64,000 bases of DNA, taken from the NCBI RefSeq assembly GCF_001421885.1, contig NZ_LMLH01000003.1, forward strand, positions 213,122 through 277,121, given 5' to 3'. A program made the position numbers and the translations under genes. The DNA comes from Pseudomonas sp. Leaf48. Lineage in GTDB: Bacteria > Pseudomonadota > Gammaproteobacteria > Pseudomonadales > Pseudomonadaceae. The notes beneath the pieces were generated by a model. The model was not told where the DNA came from. It saw only the letters and a program-made list of their open reading frames with translations, and did no database searches. Below, piece by piece: positions 8,583-17,246 of this stretch (positions within the stretch are counted from its first letter, which is position 1; every line of letters begins with the position of its first letter).

Positions 8583-10122
8583 TCAACTGATCCGCCCGGT
8601 CGGCGAACCGACCCGGCGGGACTGGATCGCGGTGATGAGCGTGATGCTCGGCGCCTTCATGGCGGTGCTGGACATCCAGATCACCAACTCATCGCTCAAG
8701 GATATCCAGGGCGCACTGTCGGCCACCCTGGAAGAAGGCTCGTGGATTTCCACCTCGTACCTGGTGGCGGAAATCATCATGATCCCGCTCACCGCCTGGC
8801 TGGTCCAGCTGCTGTCGGCCCGCCGCCTGGCGGTATGGGTGTCCCTCGGGTTTCTGGTCGCCTCGCTGCTGTGTTCCATGGCCTGGAGCCTGGAGAGCAT
8901 GATCGTGTTCCGCGCCTTGCAGGGTTTTACCGGCGGCGCGCTGATCCCGCTGGCCTTCACCCTGACCCTGATCAAACTGCCGGAACACCACCGGGCCAAG
9001 GGCATGGCGATGTTCGCCATGACTGCGACCTTCGCCCCTTCCATCGGCCCGACGCTCGGCGGCTGGCTGACGGAAAACTGGGGCTGGGAATACATCTTCT
9101 ACATCAACATTCCGCCCGGACTGATCATGATCGCCGGCCTGATGTATGGCCTGGAGAAGAAAGAAGCCCACTGGGAACTGCTCAAAAGCACCGATTACGC
9201 CGGCATCGTCACCCTCGGCGTCGGGCTCGGCTGCCTGCAGGTGTTCCTGGAAGAAGGCCACCGCAAGGACTGGCTGGAATCGAATCTGATCGTGGCGCTG
9301 GGCAGCATTGCGCTGATCAGCCTGATTACCTTTGTGATCGTGCAGTTTTCCAGACCCAACCCGCTGATCAACCTCGGCATCCTCGGCAATCGCAATTTCG
9401 GTTTATCGAGCATCTCCAGTATCGGCATGGGGGTCGGTTTGTACGGCTCGATCTATCTGCTGCCGCTGTACCTGGCTCAGATCCAGAACTACAACGCCCT
9501 GCAGATCGGCGAAGTGATCATGTGGATGGGTGTGCCGCAGCTGTTTCTGATTCCGCTGGTGCCCAAGCTGATGAAGATCATTTCACCGAAATGGCTGTGC
9601 ACCCTGGGTTTCGGGCTGTTCGGCATGGCGAGCTTCTACTCCGGGGTGCTGAACCCGGACTTCGCCGGACCGCAGTTCAATCAGATCCAGCTCCTGCGCG
9701 CACTCGGCCAGCCGCTGATCATGGTCACCATCTCGTTGATCGCCACGGCGTACATCCTGCCTCAGGATGCGGGTTCGGCATCGAGTCTGTTCAACATTCT
9801 GCGCAATCTTGGCGGCGCCATCGGCATCGCCCTCCTCGCCACGTTGCTGGATGCGCGCACCAAGACCTACTTTGATTATTTGCGCGAGTCCATCGTGCCG
9901 AGCAATCCGCAGGTGGCCGAGCGGATAGCGTCGTTGGCGGACCGGTTGGGCAGTGAAACGGCGGCGCTGGGCAAGCTCAGCGAGATCGCCCACCAGCAGG
10001 CAGCGATCATGGCCTACAACGATGCGTTTCATTTTCTCGGGATAGCGCTGGGGATCAGCATGCTGGCGGTGTTGCTGACCAGGAAGTTGCCGGTTGGTAT
10101 CAAGGTTGGTGAGGCGCACTGA
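8572..10122 (+). CDS. DHA2-family MFS drug:H+ antiporter (EmrB-like)
   Basis: 516 residues with about 14 predicted membrane helices. DHA2 marks: the first helix motif L-D-I-Q-I-T-N-S-S-L (family LDxTIVNVALP-like), the motif A region W-L-V-Q-L-L-S-A-R-R, and G-P-T-L-G-G-W-L (motif C type, antiporter). The gene overlaps the adaptor gene by 11 nt. Inner-membrane pump driven by proton motive force; substrate unknown. An REPIN follows and separates it from convergent uvrB. Confidence 0.93.
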   Translation: MAGDQLIRPVGEPTRRDWIAVMSVMLGAFMAVLDIQITNSSLKDIQGALSATLEEGSWISTSYLVAEIIMIPLTAWLVQLLSARRLAVWVSLGFLVASLLCSMAWSLESMIVFRALQGFTGGALIPLAFTLTLIKLPEHHRAKGMAMFAMTATFAPSIGPTLGGWLTENWGWEYIFYINIPPGLIMIAGLMYGLEKKEAHWELLKSTDYAGIVTLGVGLGCLQVFLEEGHRKDWLESNLIVALGSIALISLITFVIVQFSRPNPLINLGILGNRNFGLSSISSIGMGVGLYGSIYLLPLYLAQIQNYNALQIGEVIMWMGVPQLFLIPLVPKLMKIISPKWLCTLGFGLFGMASFYSGVLNPDFAGPQFNQIQLLRALGQPLIMVTISLIATAYILPQDAGSASSLFNILRNLGGAIGIALLATLLDARTKTYFDYLRESIVPSNPQVAERIASLADRLGSETAALGKLSEIAHQQAAIMAYNDAFHFLGIALGISMLAVLLTRKLPVGIKVGEAH

Positions 10123-10150
10123 CCAACTGCTGCACTGAGACTACTGATCC

Positions 10151-10233
10151 CATCGCGAGCAGGCTCGCTCCCACATTGGACCGCGTCCGTCGAGACGACC
10201 CAATCAACTGTGGGAGCGAGCCTGCTCGCGATG
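10151..10233. repeat. REPIN (inverted REP pair)
   Basis: catcgcgagcaggctcgctc and its inverted copy gagcgagcctgctcgcgatg flank a short spacer, between convergent emrB-like and uvrB genes. It probably also acts as the transcript-end hairpin for both. Confidence 0.9.
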
Positions 10234-10255
10234 AGGCCAGTTCAGACGCTACCAA

Positions 10256-12271
10256 TCAAACGGCAATCAGCCGCTCACGCAACTTGGCAATCTCGTCGCG
10301 CATCTGCGCCGCCGCTTCGAATTCCAGGTCGCGTGCCAGTTGGTACATCTTCTCTTCCAGCGCCTTGATGCGCTTGGCGATCTCGCCCGGTGAACGCAGT
10401 TCGGCTTCGTAACGGGCGTTTTCCTCGGCGGCCTTGGCCATGCCTTTGCGCTTCTTGCTGCGCGAACCCGGCACGGTGGCGCCTTCCATGATGTCGGCCA
10501 CGTCCTTGAATACACCTTTGGGCGTGATGCCGTTGGCCAGGTTGAACGCGATCTGCTTGTCGCGACGGCGCTCGGTTTCACCGATCGCGCGCTCCATGGA
10601 ACCGGTGATGCGGTCCGCATACAGAATCGCCCGGCCGTTGAGGTTGCGGGCCGCCCGGCCGATGGTCTGGATCAACGAACGCTCGGAACGCAGGAAGCCT
10701 TCCTTGTCGGCATCGAGGATCGCCACCAGAGACACTTCCGGCATGTCCAGGCCTTCGCGCAACAGGTTGATCCCCACCAGCACATCGAAGGTACCGAGGC
10801 GCAAATCGCGGATGATTTCTACACGTTCCACAGTGTCGATATCCGAGTGCAGGTAGCGCACCCGCACGCCGTGGTCGGCCAGGTAGTCGGTCAAGTCCTC
10901 CGCCATGCGCTTGGTCAGCGTAGTGACCAGTACTCGCTCTTCGAGGGCGACGCGCTTGGTGATTTCCGACAGCAAGTCGTCGACCTGGGTCAGTGCCGGG
11001 CGGATTTCGATTTGCGGGTCCACCAGCCCGGTCGGACGCACCACCATGTCAATGACGCGCCCGGCGTGTTCGGCTTCGTAGTTGCCCGGCGTCGCCGAGA
11101 CAAAAATCGTCTGCGGGCTGATGCTTTCCCACTCGTCGAACCGCATCGGCCGGTTGTCCAGCGCCGACGGCAGGCGGAAGCCATATTCCACCAGCGTTTC
11201 TTTACGGGAGCGGTCGCCTTTGTACATTGCCCCGACCTGCGGCACGCTGACGTGGGACTCGTCGATCACCAGCAAGGCGTCCGCCGGCAAATAGTCGAAG
11301 AGCGTCGGCGGCGGCGCACCGGCTTCGCGGCCGGACAGGTAGCGCGAGTAGTTTTCGATGCCGTTGCAGTAACCCAGCTCGAGGATCATCTCCAGGTCGA
11401 AACGGGTGCGCTGCTCCAGGCGTTGCGCCTCCACCAGTTTGTTGTTGGAACGCAAGTATTCCAGGCGCTCCTGCAACTCGACCTTGATCCCCTCTACGGC
11501 GCCCATCAGGGTTTCCCGGGGCGTCACGTAGTGGCTTTTCGGGTAGAAGGTAAAACGCGGCAATTTGCGGATGACTTCGCCGGTCAGCGGATCGAACGCC
11601 GACAGGCTCTCCACTTCATCGTCGAACAGTTCGATGCGGATCGCTTCGAAATCCGATTCCGCCGGGTGGATATCAATCACATCGCCACGCACGCGGAAAG
11701 TCGCACGGGCGAAATCCATGTCGTTGCGGGTGTATTGCAGGTCGGCGAGACGGCGCAGCAATTCACGCTGATCGAGTTTGTCGCCGCGATCCACGTGCAG
11801 CACCATCTTCAGATAGGTTTCCGGGCTGCCCAGGCCGTAGATGCACGACACCGTGGTGACGATGATCGCGTCCTTGCGCTCCAGCAGCGCCTTGGTCGCC
11901 GACAACCGCATCTGTTCGATGTGATCGTTGATCGAGGCGTCCTTCTCGATGAAGGTGTCCGAGGACGGCACATAGGCTTCGGGCTGGTAGTAGTCGTAGT
12001 AGGAGACGAAGTATTCCACCGCATTGTTCGGGAAGAACGCCTTGAACTCACCGTACAGCTGCGCCGCCAGGGTCTTGTTCGGCGCCAGCACCAAGGTCGG
12101 GCGCTGCACCTGGGCGATCACATTGGCGATACTGAAAGTCTTGCCCGACCCGGTTACCCCAAGCAACGTCTGGTGCGACAGCCCGGCATCGATCCCCTCG
12201 ACCATCAGGCGGATGGCCTCCGGTTGATCGCCGGCGGGCTCGAAACGGGTGACAAGCTGGAATTCAGACAT
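10256..12271 (-). CDS. uvrB: Excinuclease ABC subunit B
   Basis: 671 residues from the ATG giving [17 protein letters not shown]; the frame stays open further upstream but this is the family's standard start. UvrB is the damage-verifying helicase-like subunit of nucleotide excision repair, working with UvrA and UvrC. Walker A is G-V-T-G-S-G-K-T (about residue 40), the beta-hairpin region is [12 protein letters not shown], the DEAD-type box is D-E-S-H, motif V/VI is Q-T-I-G-R-A-A-R-N, and the C-terminal UVR domain ([25 protein letters not shown]) binds UvrC. No obvious LexA box was found upstream by eye. Confidence 0.97.
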   Translation of the reverse strand: MSEFQLVTRFEPAGDQPEAIRLMVEGIDAGLSHQTLLGVTGSGKTFSIANVIAQVQRPTLVLAPNKTLAAQLYGEFKAFFPNNAVEYFVSYYDYYQPEAYVPSSDTFIEKDASINDHIEQMRLSATKALLERKDAIIVTTVSCIYGLGSPETYLKMVLHVDRGDKLDQRELLRRLADLQYTRNDMDFARATFRVRGDVIDIHPAESDFEAIRIELFDDEVESLSAFDPLTGEVIRKLPRFTFYPKSHYVTPRETLMGAVEGIKVELQERLEYLRSNNKLVEAQRLEQRTRFDLEMILELGYCNGIENYSRYLSGREAGAPPPTLFDYLPADALLVIDESHVSVPQVGAMYKGDRSRKETLVEYGFRLPSALDNRPMRFDEWESISPQTIFVSATPGNYEAEHAGRVIDMVVRPTGLVDPQIEIRPALTQVDDLLSEITKRVALEERVLVTTLTKRMAEDLTDYLADHGVRVRYLHSDIDTVERVEIIRDLRLGTFDVLVGINLLREGLDMPEVSLVAILDADKEGFLRSERSLIQTIGRAARNLNGRAILYADRITGSMERAIGETERRRDKQIAFNLANGITPKGVFKDVADIMEGATVPGSRSKKRKGMAKAAEENARYEAELRSPGEIAKRIKALEEKMYQLARDLEFEAAAQMRDEIAKLRERLIAV

Positions 12272-12606
12272 GAAGTACCTCTGGATCACTCTTGCCGGTG
12301 ACGCCGACACGAACGAGAAAGACCGCAAACGACCGCTGTCGCCCGAGGAAAAAACTGGATTATGCTCAATGTGGAGCCGATTGCCGGCGCTTTCAAGGCA
12401 AACGTCTTACATCCCGTGAAGCCTTGGCCTCGACCAAGCGACTGGCGGTCGAAAAATAATGGAAAAAACATACCGGAAAACCTGATTCGCCTGTCGCCAT
12501 TGAACACTGATGGCCTCTATACTAGCTCCCCGTTTGTGCACCGCTCTAGTGCATTCGGCTGGAGCGCGACACGTCCCTCCACTCTCCATTCAGAGCCGCC
12601 GCAATA
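12272..12606. other. Divergent promoter region between uvrB and the aminotransferase
   Basis: 335 bp without a gene. A TATACT hexamer at 12518-12523 could be a -10 for the aminotransferase, but I find no matching -35. No clear operator or RNA is visible. Confidence 0.4.
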
Positions 12607-13803
12607 ATGAGCCTGTTCTCCGCTGTCGAAATGGCACCACGCGATCCAATCCTGGGCCTCAACGAAGCATTCAACGCCGATACCCGTACCAACAAGGTCA
12701 ATCTGGGAGTCGGTGTTTATTGCAACGAGGAGGGGAAAATTCCACTCCTGCGCGCCGTTGTCGAAGCCGAAACGATTCGCGTCGCTCAACACGCTTCCCG
12801 CGGCTACCTGCCCATCGACGGTATTGCCGCCTATGACCAGGCCGTGCAAAAACTGCTGTTCGGCAATGATTCGCCGCTGATCGCAGCAGGCCGCGTGATC
12901 ACCACCCAAGCCGTTGGTGGCACTGGCGCGCTGAAAATCGGTGCCGACTTCCTCAAGCAGCTGCTGCCGAACGCCGTCGTGGCAATCAGCGACCCAAGCT
13001 GGGAAAACCACCGCGCACTGTTCGAAACCGCCGGCTTCCCGGTGCAGAACTACCGCTACTACGATGCCGCGACCCACGACGTGAACCGTGCCGGCCTGCT
13101 GGAAGACCTGAACGCATTGCCAAACGGCTCGATCGTTGTGCTGCACGCTTGCTGCCACAACCCGACCGGCGTGGACTTGAGCCCGGCGGACTGGAACAAC
13201 GTGCTGGACGTGGTTAAAGCCAAAGGTCACGTGCCGTTCCTCGACATGGCCTACCAGGGCTTTGGCGATGGCATCGACGAAGACGCCGCCGCTGTACGCC
13301 TGTTCGCTGAATCGGGCCTGACCTTCTTCGTCTCCAGCTCGTTCTCCAAGTCGTTTTCGTTGTACGGCGAGCGCGTTGGCGCCCTGTCGATCGTCAGCGA
13401 ATCGAAAGAAGAAAGCGCGCGCGTGCTGTCGCAAGTCAAGCGCGTGATCCGCACCAACTACTCCAACCCGCCGACCCACGGTGCAAGCATCGTCGCCGCT
13501 GTGTTGAACAGCCCGCAACTGCGCGCCCAGTGGGAAGCCGAACTGGCCGAAATGCGCCTGCGCATTCGCGGCATGCGCACGCAGATGGTCGATCTGCTGG
13601 CGCAAAATGCTCCGCAGCGCGACTTCAGCTTCGTGGGTCGCCAGCGCGGCATGTTCTCCTACTCCGGCCTGACGGTTGAGCAAGTGACCCGGCTGCGCAG
13701 TGAGTTCGGCATCTACGCCCTGGACACCGGCCGCATCTGCGTGGCCGCGCTGAACCAGAGCAACATCAAAGTTGTGACGGATGCGATTGTTCAGGTGATC
13801 TGA
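12607..13803 (+). CDS. Aromatic/aspartate amino acid aminotransferase (class I, PLP)
   Basis: 398 residues, the usual length for TyrB/AspC enzymes. Transfers the amino group between aspartate or aromatic amino acids and 2-oxoglutarate. Visible motifs: NLGVGVY, AVGGTGAL (cofactor phosphate contact), HACCHNPTGVD, FLDMAYQGFGDG and SSSFSKSFSLYGERVG with the PLP-binding Lys (about residue 248). R-x-x-x-A-A-L-N near the C-terminus carries the substrate-carboxylate Arg. Located divergently from uvrB and followed by a strong terminator. TyrB-like versus AspC-like specificity cannot be settled by eye. Confidence 0.93.
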   Translation: MSLFSAVEMAPRDPILGLNEAFNADTRTNKVNLGVGVYCNEEGKIPLLRAVVEAETIRVAQHASRGYLPIDGIAAYDQAVQKLLFGNDSPLIAAGRVITTQAVGGTGALKIGADFLKQLLPNAVVAISDPSWENHRALFETAGFPVQNYRYYDAATHDVNRAGLLEDLNALPNGSIVVLHACCHNPTGVDLSPADWNNVLDVVKAKGHVPFLDMAYQGFGDGIDEDAAAVRLFAESGLTFFVSSSFSKSFSLYGERVGALSIVSESKEESARVLSQVKRVIRTNYSNPPTHGASIVAAVLNSPQLRAQWEAELAEMRLRIRGMRTQMVDLLAQNAPQRDFSFVGRQRGMFSYSGLTVEQVTRLRSEFGIYALDTGRICVAALNQSNIKVVTDAIVQVI

Positions 13804-13823
13804 TTTCGCCCTGAAACTAAAAA

Positions 13824-13852
13824 ACGGGAAGCGAAGGTGCTTCCCGTATTTA
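13824..13852 (+). terminator. Intrinsic terminator after the aminotransferase gene
   Basis: acgggaagc / gcttcccgt stem with a six-base loop followed by a T-rich tail, 21 nt after the stop codon. Confidence 0.85.
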
Positions 13853-13924
13853 TTTGGCTCAGATAATTCTCAATGGCGAGCCCGAGAACTCTAAACTGCA
13901 CCTATCGAATGTGTCAGAGAACCC

Positions 13925-14078
13925 TGTGGCGAGGGGGCTTGGCCCCGTTTGAGTGCGCAGCACTCACAATATCTTTGGTGCTAACAGATATTTGGGGGGC
14001 TGCTTCGCAGCCCAACGGGGGCAAGCCCCCTCGCCACAGGCAAGCCCCCTCTCCACAGGCAAATCCCCTCGCCACAGG
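13925..14078. repeat. Composite REP-type inverted repeat with extra copies
   Basis: tgtggcgagggggcttg and its inverse caagccccctcgccaca bracket a region with nested hairpins (gggctgcttcgcagccc; gagtgcgcagcactc). The right arm is repeated twice more in short form (caagccccctctccacagg, aaatcccctcgccacaggg), so the right side has been reiterated. A second Pseudomonas intergenic repeat class, different from the GTGGGAGC REPs. Confidence 0.8.
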
Positions 14079-14127
14079 GCTCTCTCCCACAGATTTTTAT
14101 ACACCGAGATATTTCACGAGAACCCAC

Positions 14128-14337
14128 ATGAAAAACGATGACCTGCGCGCTGACCGCGATGACCTGGATGATCTGGACCATTTCGTCCCTCGCACCCCGG
14201 CCAGACGCGGCAACAATCTGGTGATGCAAGTAGCCACCGGGGTGTTCCTCGGTGGCCTGGCCCTGTGGCTGGTGCAACTGGGCGCTACGATGCTGTATGC
14301 CAAACTGATGGTCGGCACCCTCACCTTCGGCGGTTAG
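14128..14337 (+). CDS. Small acidic single-pass membrane protein, hypothetical
   Basis: 69 residues from the ATG giving MKNDDLRADRDDLDD. The N-terminal third is rich in Asp and Arg, a basic stretch (RTPARRG) follows, then one hydrophobic helix at about residues 34-58. This suggests a cytoplasmic N-terminus and one inner-membrane span. I do not recognise a named family. It converges on the next gene and overlaps its end by 4 nt. Confidence 0.65.
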   Translation: MKNDDLRADRDDLDDLDHFVPRTPARRGNNLVMQVATGVFLGGLALWLVQLGATMLYAKLMVGTLTFGG

Positions 14338-14564
14338 GCCAACTCGGTGGCACGCTGACTGGCGGCATTGTCATAGGCGACATAGAGCGATTCGGCGATC
14401 TGACTCTTGATCGCCTTGGTGCTTTCCAGCCCCAGGACAAAACCTTCGGCCTTGCCACCGGCGCGATTCAATTCCTCAGCCGAGCCGGCCTGGGTGATTG
14501 CGTCGAACAATTTCTCGGCGTGAGGGCCGACGCCTTTGGGCAGGCTGATCTGAGCGATGCTCAT
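14334..14564 (-). CDS. Conserved small protein, hypothetical
   Basis: 76 residues starting MSIAQISLPKG; the ATG is preceded by GAGG at good spacing, whereas the ATG-like start two codons upstream has none. Soluble, mostly helical, no Cys and no known motif. It reads like a small cytoplasmic protein and is well formed, but I cannot name a function. Confidence 0.65.
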   Translation of the reverse strand: MSIAQISLPKGVGPHAEKLFDAITQAGSAEELNRAGGKAEGFVLGLESTKAIKSQIAESLYVAYDNAASQRATELA

Positions 14565-14753
14565 AAGCACACCTCGTTGTGTTGAGGCGTGAGAACGGAT
14601 TGATTCATGGCGCGTACCTTTTCGGCGAATGGCCGGCAGCGCGTGTCACCACTTCCGGGCGGTCATGGTAGACCCCTGAGCCGATTCTGGTAACCGCCAT
14701 CGCTGCAAATCCACCGTCCGTCCCGACGAATCCGTCAATTTGCTATCCGATGC

Positions 14754-14781
14754 TTGACTTCTCTTTTTGAATCAGTAACAT
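14754..14781 (+). promoter_or_regulatory. Sigma-70 promoter of tRNA-Asn
   Basis: TTGACT (14754-14759) and TAACAT (14776-14781) with a 16-nt spacer, ending 9 nt before the mature tRNA. Confidence 0.75.
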
Positions 14782-14790
14782 AGGCGCCAT

Positions 14791-14866
<76 letters not shown>

Positions 14867-14900
14867 GACACAGTTCAGAGATGATTCTCTGAAATAAAAA

Positions 14901-14924
14901 AACCCGCCTTCTGGCGGGTTTTTT
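14901..14924 (+). terminator. Intrinsic terminator after tRNA-Asn
   Basis: aacccgcc ttct ggcgggtt followed by a T-run, 35 nt beyond the tRNA. Confidence 0.9.
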
Positions 14925-15076
14925 CGTTTCAGGCGTACCGCCTGGCTCCTGCCAATTCAACGGCCTTCGAAGTGAAGGTCGATTCAATAAAAGGGAGCCC
15001 GCTGAAACGCAGCCCCCCTCCATGTCACAACGCTACCGCACTCCCCGACTCGGCCCGCAGGCCATGCCCGGATGGC

Positions 15077-15724
15077 TTACCGGCTGAGAATGAATGTTGT
15101 CAGGGTTTGCAGATCCTCCGCGCTCAGCTGTGCAAAAGGCGGCATCGGGATGTCCCCCCATTTGCCGCTCCCCCCGTGCTGAATGCTCGACGTAACCTTG
15201 GTCAACGCCTGCGGATCATTGGCATACCTGGCCGCCACATCGTGATAGGCCGGGCCTACAACCTTGTGATCGATCGCATGACAGGACAAACAGGCATTGT
15301 TCTGCAGCAGGGCCATGGGATCGGCTTTCGCGGCAGGCACCGCCGGGGGCTGGGCCGCCACCGGGTTCGAAGCCGCCTGCACCTCGGCATCGCTCGCCTT
15401 GGCACTACCGTAGGTCACCGCGAGGTAGGCGCCAATCATGCTCACGTCCTGATCGCTGATCGGAGCGCCATACACGTGTTGCATCTTGCCAGCCTCTGCC
15501 GTCCACTGCGCCAGGCTCAAGCCGGGAGGCTGGAAGGCGATGTAATCGGCAGAATGGCAGATGGAACATTTTTGCTGCGCCAATTGATAACCAGGCAGTG
15601 CGCTGGGCTTGAACGCTGCGGTTTCCGGCGGCAAGGTGATCGACAATGGCGCTGCGCTCGCCATGGTAGCCAGACAAAACTGCGCCGCGCACAGCAAGGT
15701 CATCATGGGTTTCATGCTTTTCAT
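15077..15724 (-). CDS. sorB: Diheme cytochrome c, sulfite dehydrogenase electron-transfer subunit
   Basis: 215 residues. A cleavable signal peptide (cut after ATMASA) sends it to the periplasm. Two heme c sites are visible: C-S-I-C-H (about residues 53-57) and C-L-S-C-H (about 145-149), the second in a class I cytochrome c domain with a downstream Met (IPMPPF). An Ala/Pro-rich linker joins the domains. It starts 10 nt after the molybdoenzyme gene, so it is the electron acceptor of that enzyme. SorB of Starkeya carries one heme; the two-heme form here differs, so the symbol reflects role rather than orthology. Confidence 0.85.
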   Translation of the reverse strand: MKSMKPMMTLLCAAQFCLATMASAAPLSITLPPETAAFKPSALPGYQLAQQKCSICHSADYIAFQPPGLSLAQWTAEAGKMQHVYGAPISDQDVSMIGAYLAVTYGSAKASDAEVQAASNPVAAQPPAVPAAKADPMALLQNNACLSCHAIDHKVVGPAYHDVAARYANDPQALTKVTSSIQHGGSGKWGDIPMPPFAQLSAEDLQTLTTFILSR

Positions 15725-15734
15725 GCTGGCCCCC

Positions 15735-16994
15735 TCAGGAAACGGTCACGTGGCTGGTTTCTACGACATGGCGACGGTAGCCACTGGGGTTCCAGTCAGC
15801 TTTCACAGGTTGCATCTCGCCCGCACTGTTAGCGGCTCGCACCATCAACTGTGTGGCGCCCTTGCTGGTGAAGGTGACCGGTAATGTCCACTCGCGGAAG
15901 GAGAAACGGCCAAGGTCCTGCCCCAGCGTGGCTTCTCGCCAGCTTTTGCCCCCGTCGATCGAAACCTCCACCTTGTTGACGCCAGCACCACCATCGAACG
16001 CAATGCCCTTGAGCAGCACGCTCTTTTTCAGCGGCAACACGTCGCCATGTTTAACGCTGGTGATGAAACTGCGCACCGGCAATTTGGAAATCGGCCGGGT
16101 TTGCGCCGCCGTGGTACCGGGGGCGATGCAGGAACACTCGTTGTCTGGAAGGCGGTAACCTTTAGCCATGAAGAAACCGTCGAAGGTATGGTCGACGACT
16201 TCGATCTCACTCAGGTGCTTGACCCAGTAAGTACCGAAATAACCGGGTACCACCAGACGGATCGGGTAACCGTTGAGGAATGGCAGATCAGTTCCGTTCA
16301 TGGACCAGGCGATCATCGGCTCACCGTCCATGGCATGGCTGATGTCCAGCGCTTTGATGAACTCAGGCGTGCTGGGCAGCACTGGCTTGTCGAGGCCACG
16401 GAAGGTCACTTGTCTGGCGTCGGCTTTCACGCCGGCCTTTTCCAGGACTGCCTTGAGCGGCACGCCCACCCAGCGGGCATTGCCCATTGAGCCATTACCC
16501 AACTGAGCGCCGAATACCCGCGGCATCGAGAAACCACGGCTGTTGCCTGAACACTGATTGACGGCCACGACTTCCACCGGCTCGGCGAGGGCCTTGAGCT
16601 CTGCAAGGGAAAGCGACAGCGGCGTGTCGACCGAGCCCTTGATTGTCAGACGGTAGCTGTCCGGATCAATGCTGGTGGGGAAATCTGCAAGGTGATAACG
16701 CACGAAAAACGCATCATTGGGCGTGATTGGCCCTTCGTTGAAAACAGCGAATGGCGTCTCAAGGTGGGGCGGACGCGTGGTCACCAGCGTCAAAGGACGT
16801 TTTTGCGGGTATTGCACCAGCGGCCGCGGGCCAGCCGCGAAGGTCACGTCTTCGGCGGTGTCATCAGCAGTGCGGGGTGTGTCGGCGGCTTTGGCAAGGC
16901 TTGCCAATGGCGAGGCCGCCAAAGCCAGGGTAAAGGCATCACGCAGCACACGCCGGCGGCTGCGCTTGCTGTCATCTATAAAACTGAACTTCAT
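15735..16994 (-). CDS. sorA: Periplasmic sulfite dehydrogenase, molybdopterin subunit
   Basis: 419 residues. A Tat-type signal (S-R-R-R-V-L-R-D, residues 11-18, then a hydrophobic stretch to ASLAKA) shows export after cofactor insertion. The oxidoreductase molybdopterin-binding domain follows, with the Mo-ligand Cys in VAVNQCSGNSRG (about residue 150) and the substrate-site G-Y-P-I-R-L-V-V-P-G-Y. The C-terminal Mo-co dimerisation domain includes V-E-V-S-I-D-G-G-K-S-W. Oxidises sulfite to sulfate and passes electrons to the adjacent diheme cytochrome. First gene of a two-gene operon. Confidence 0.92.
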   Translation of the reverse strand: MKFSFIDDSKRSRRRVLRDAFTLALAASPLASLAKAADTPRTADDTAEDVTFAAGPRPLVQYPQKRPLTLVTTRPPHLETPFAVFNEGPITPNDAFFVRYHLADFPTSIDPDSYRLTIKGSVDTPLSLSLAELKALAEPVEVVAVNQCSGNSRGFSMPRVFGAQLGNGSMGNARWVGVPLKAVLEKAGVKADARQVTFRGLDKPVLPSTPEFIKALDISHAMDGEPMIAWSMNGTDLPFLNGYPIRLVVPGYFGTYWVKHLSEIEVVDHTFDGFFMAKGYRLPDNECSCIAPGTTAAQTRPISKLPVRSFITSVKHGDVLPLKKSVLLKGIAFDGGAGVNKVEVSIDGGKSWREATLGQDLGRFSFREWTLPVTFTSKGATQLMVRAANSAGEMQPVKADWNPSGYRRHVVETSHVTVS

Positions 16995-17184
16995 TCTGCG
17001 CTCTCTATAATTTTTTTACTGAGATGCAACAAAGCCCTTCCGCAAGGCACGGAGACATCGGCCAACTGGCGAAACAGGTTCGTTTCGAGGCTCGTCTTCG
17101 ACGAGCAAACCAGTATCGTCACGCACCGGGAGAGCGCTTTTCATATGGCGTCAATGAGTTCACATTTGATGACAGCGACTGGCA

Positions 17185-17214
17185 ACAAAAAAGGCGCCCC
17201 GAAGGACGCCTTTT
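17185..17214 (-). terminator. Intrinsic terminator after the NCS2 permease
   Basis: Minus strand stem aaggcgtcc ttcg gggcgcctt followed by a T-run, 35 nt after the permease stop codon. Confidence 0.88.
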
Positions 17215-17246
17215 CAACTCGCTAGAAACCTGGCCGCAACCTCTTT

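Noticed and set aside
10847..12301. Open frame of 484 codons opposite uvrB
   Set aside because: Antisense shadow of uvrB with no family motif.
12272..12400. LexA box upstream of uvrB
   Set aside because: No CTG-N10-CAG match was found by eye in this stretch.
12517..13683. Open frame of 388 codons opposite the aminotransferase gene
   Set aside because: Shadow; the sense gene has all PLP motifs.
13925..14078. Possible CRISPR-like array from repeated gcaagccccctc units
   Set aside because: Copies are adjacent, unequal and without spacers of constant length; they are arms of REP-type elements.
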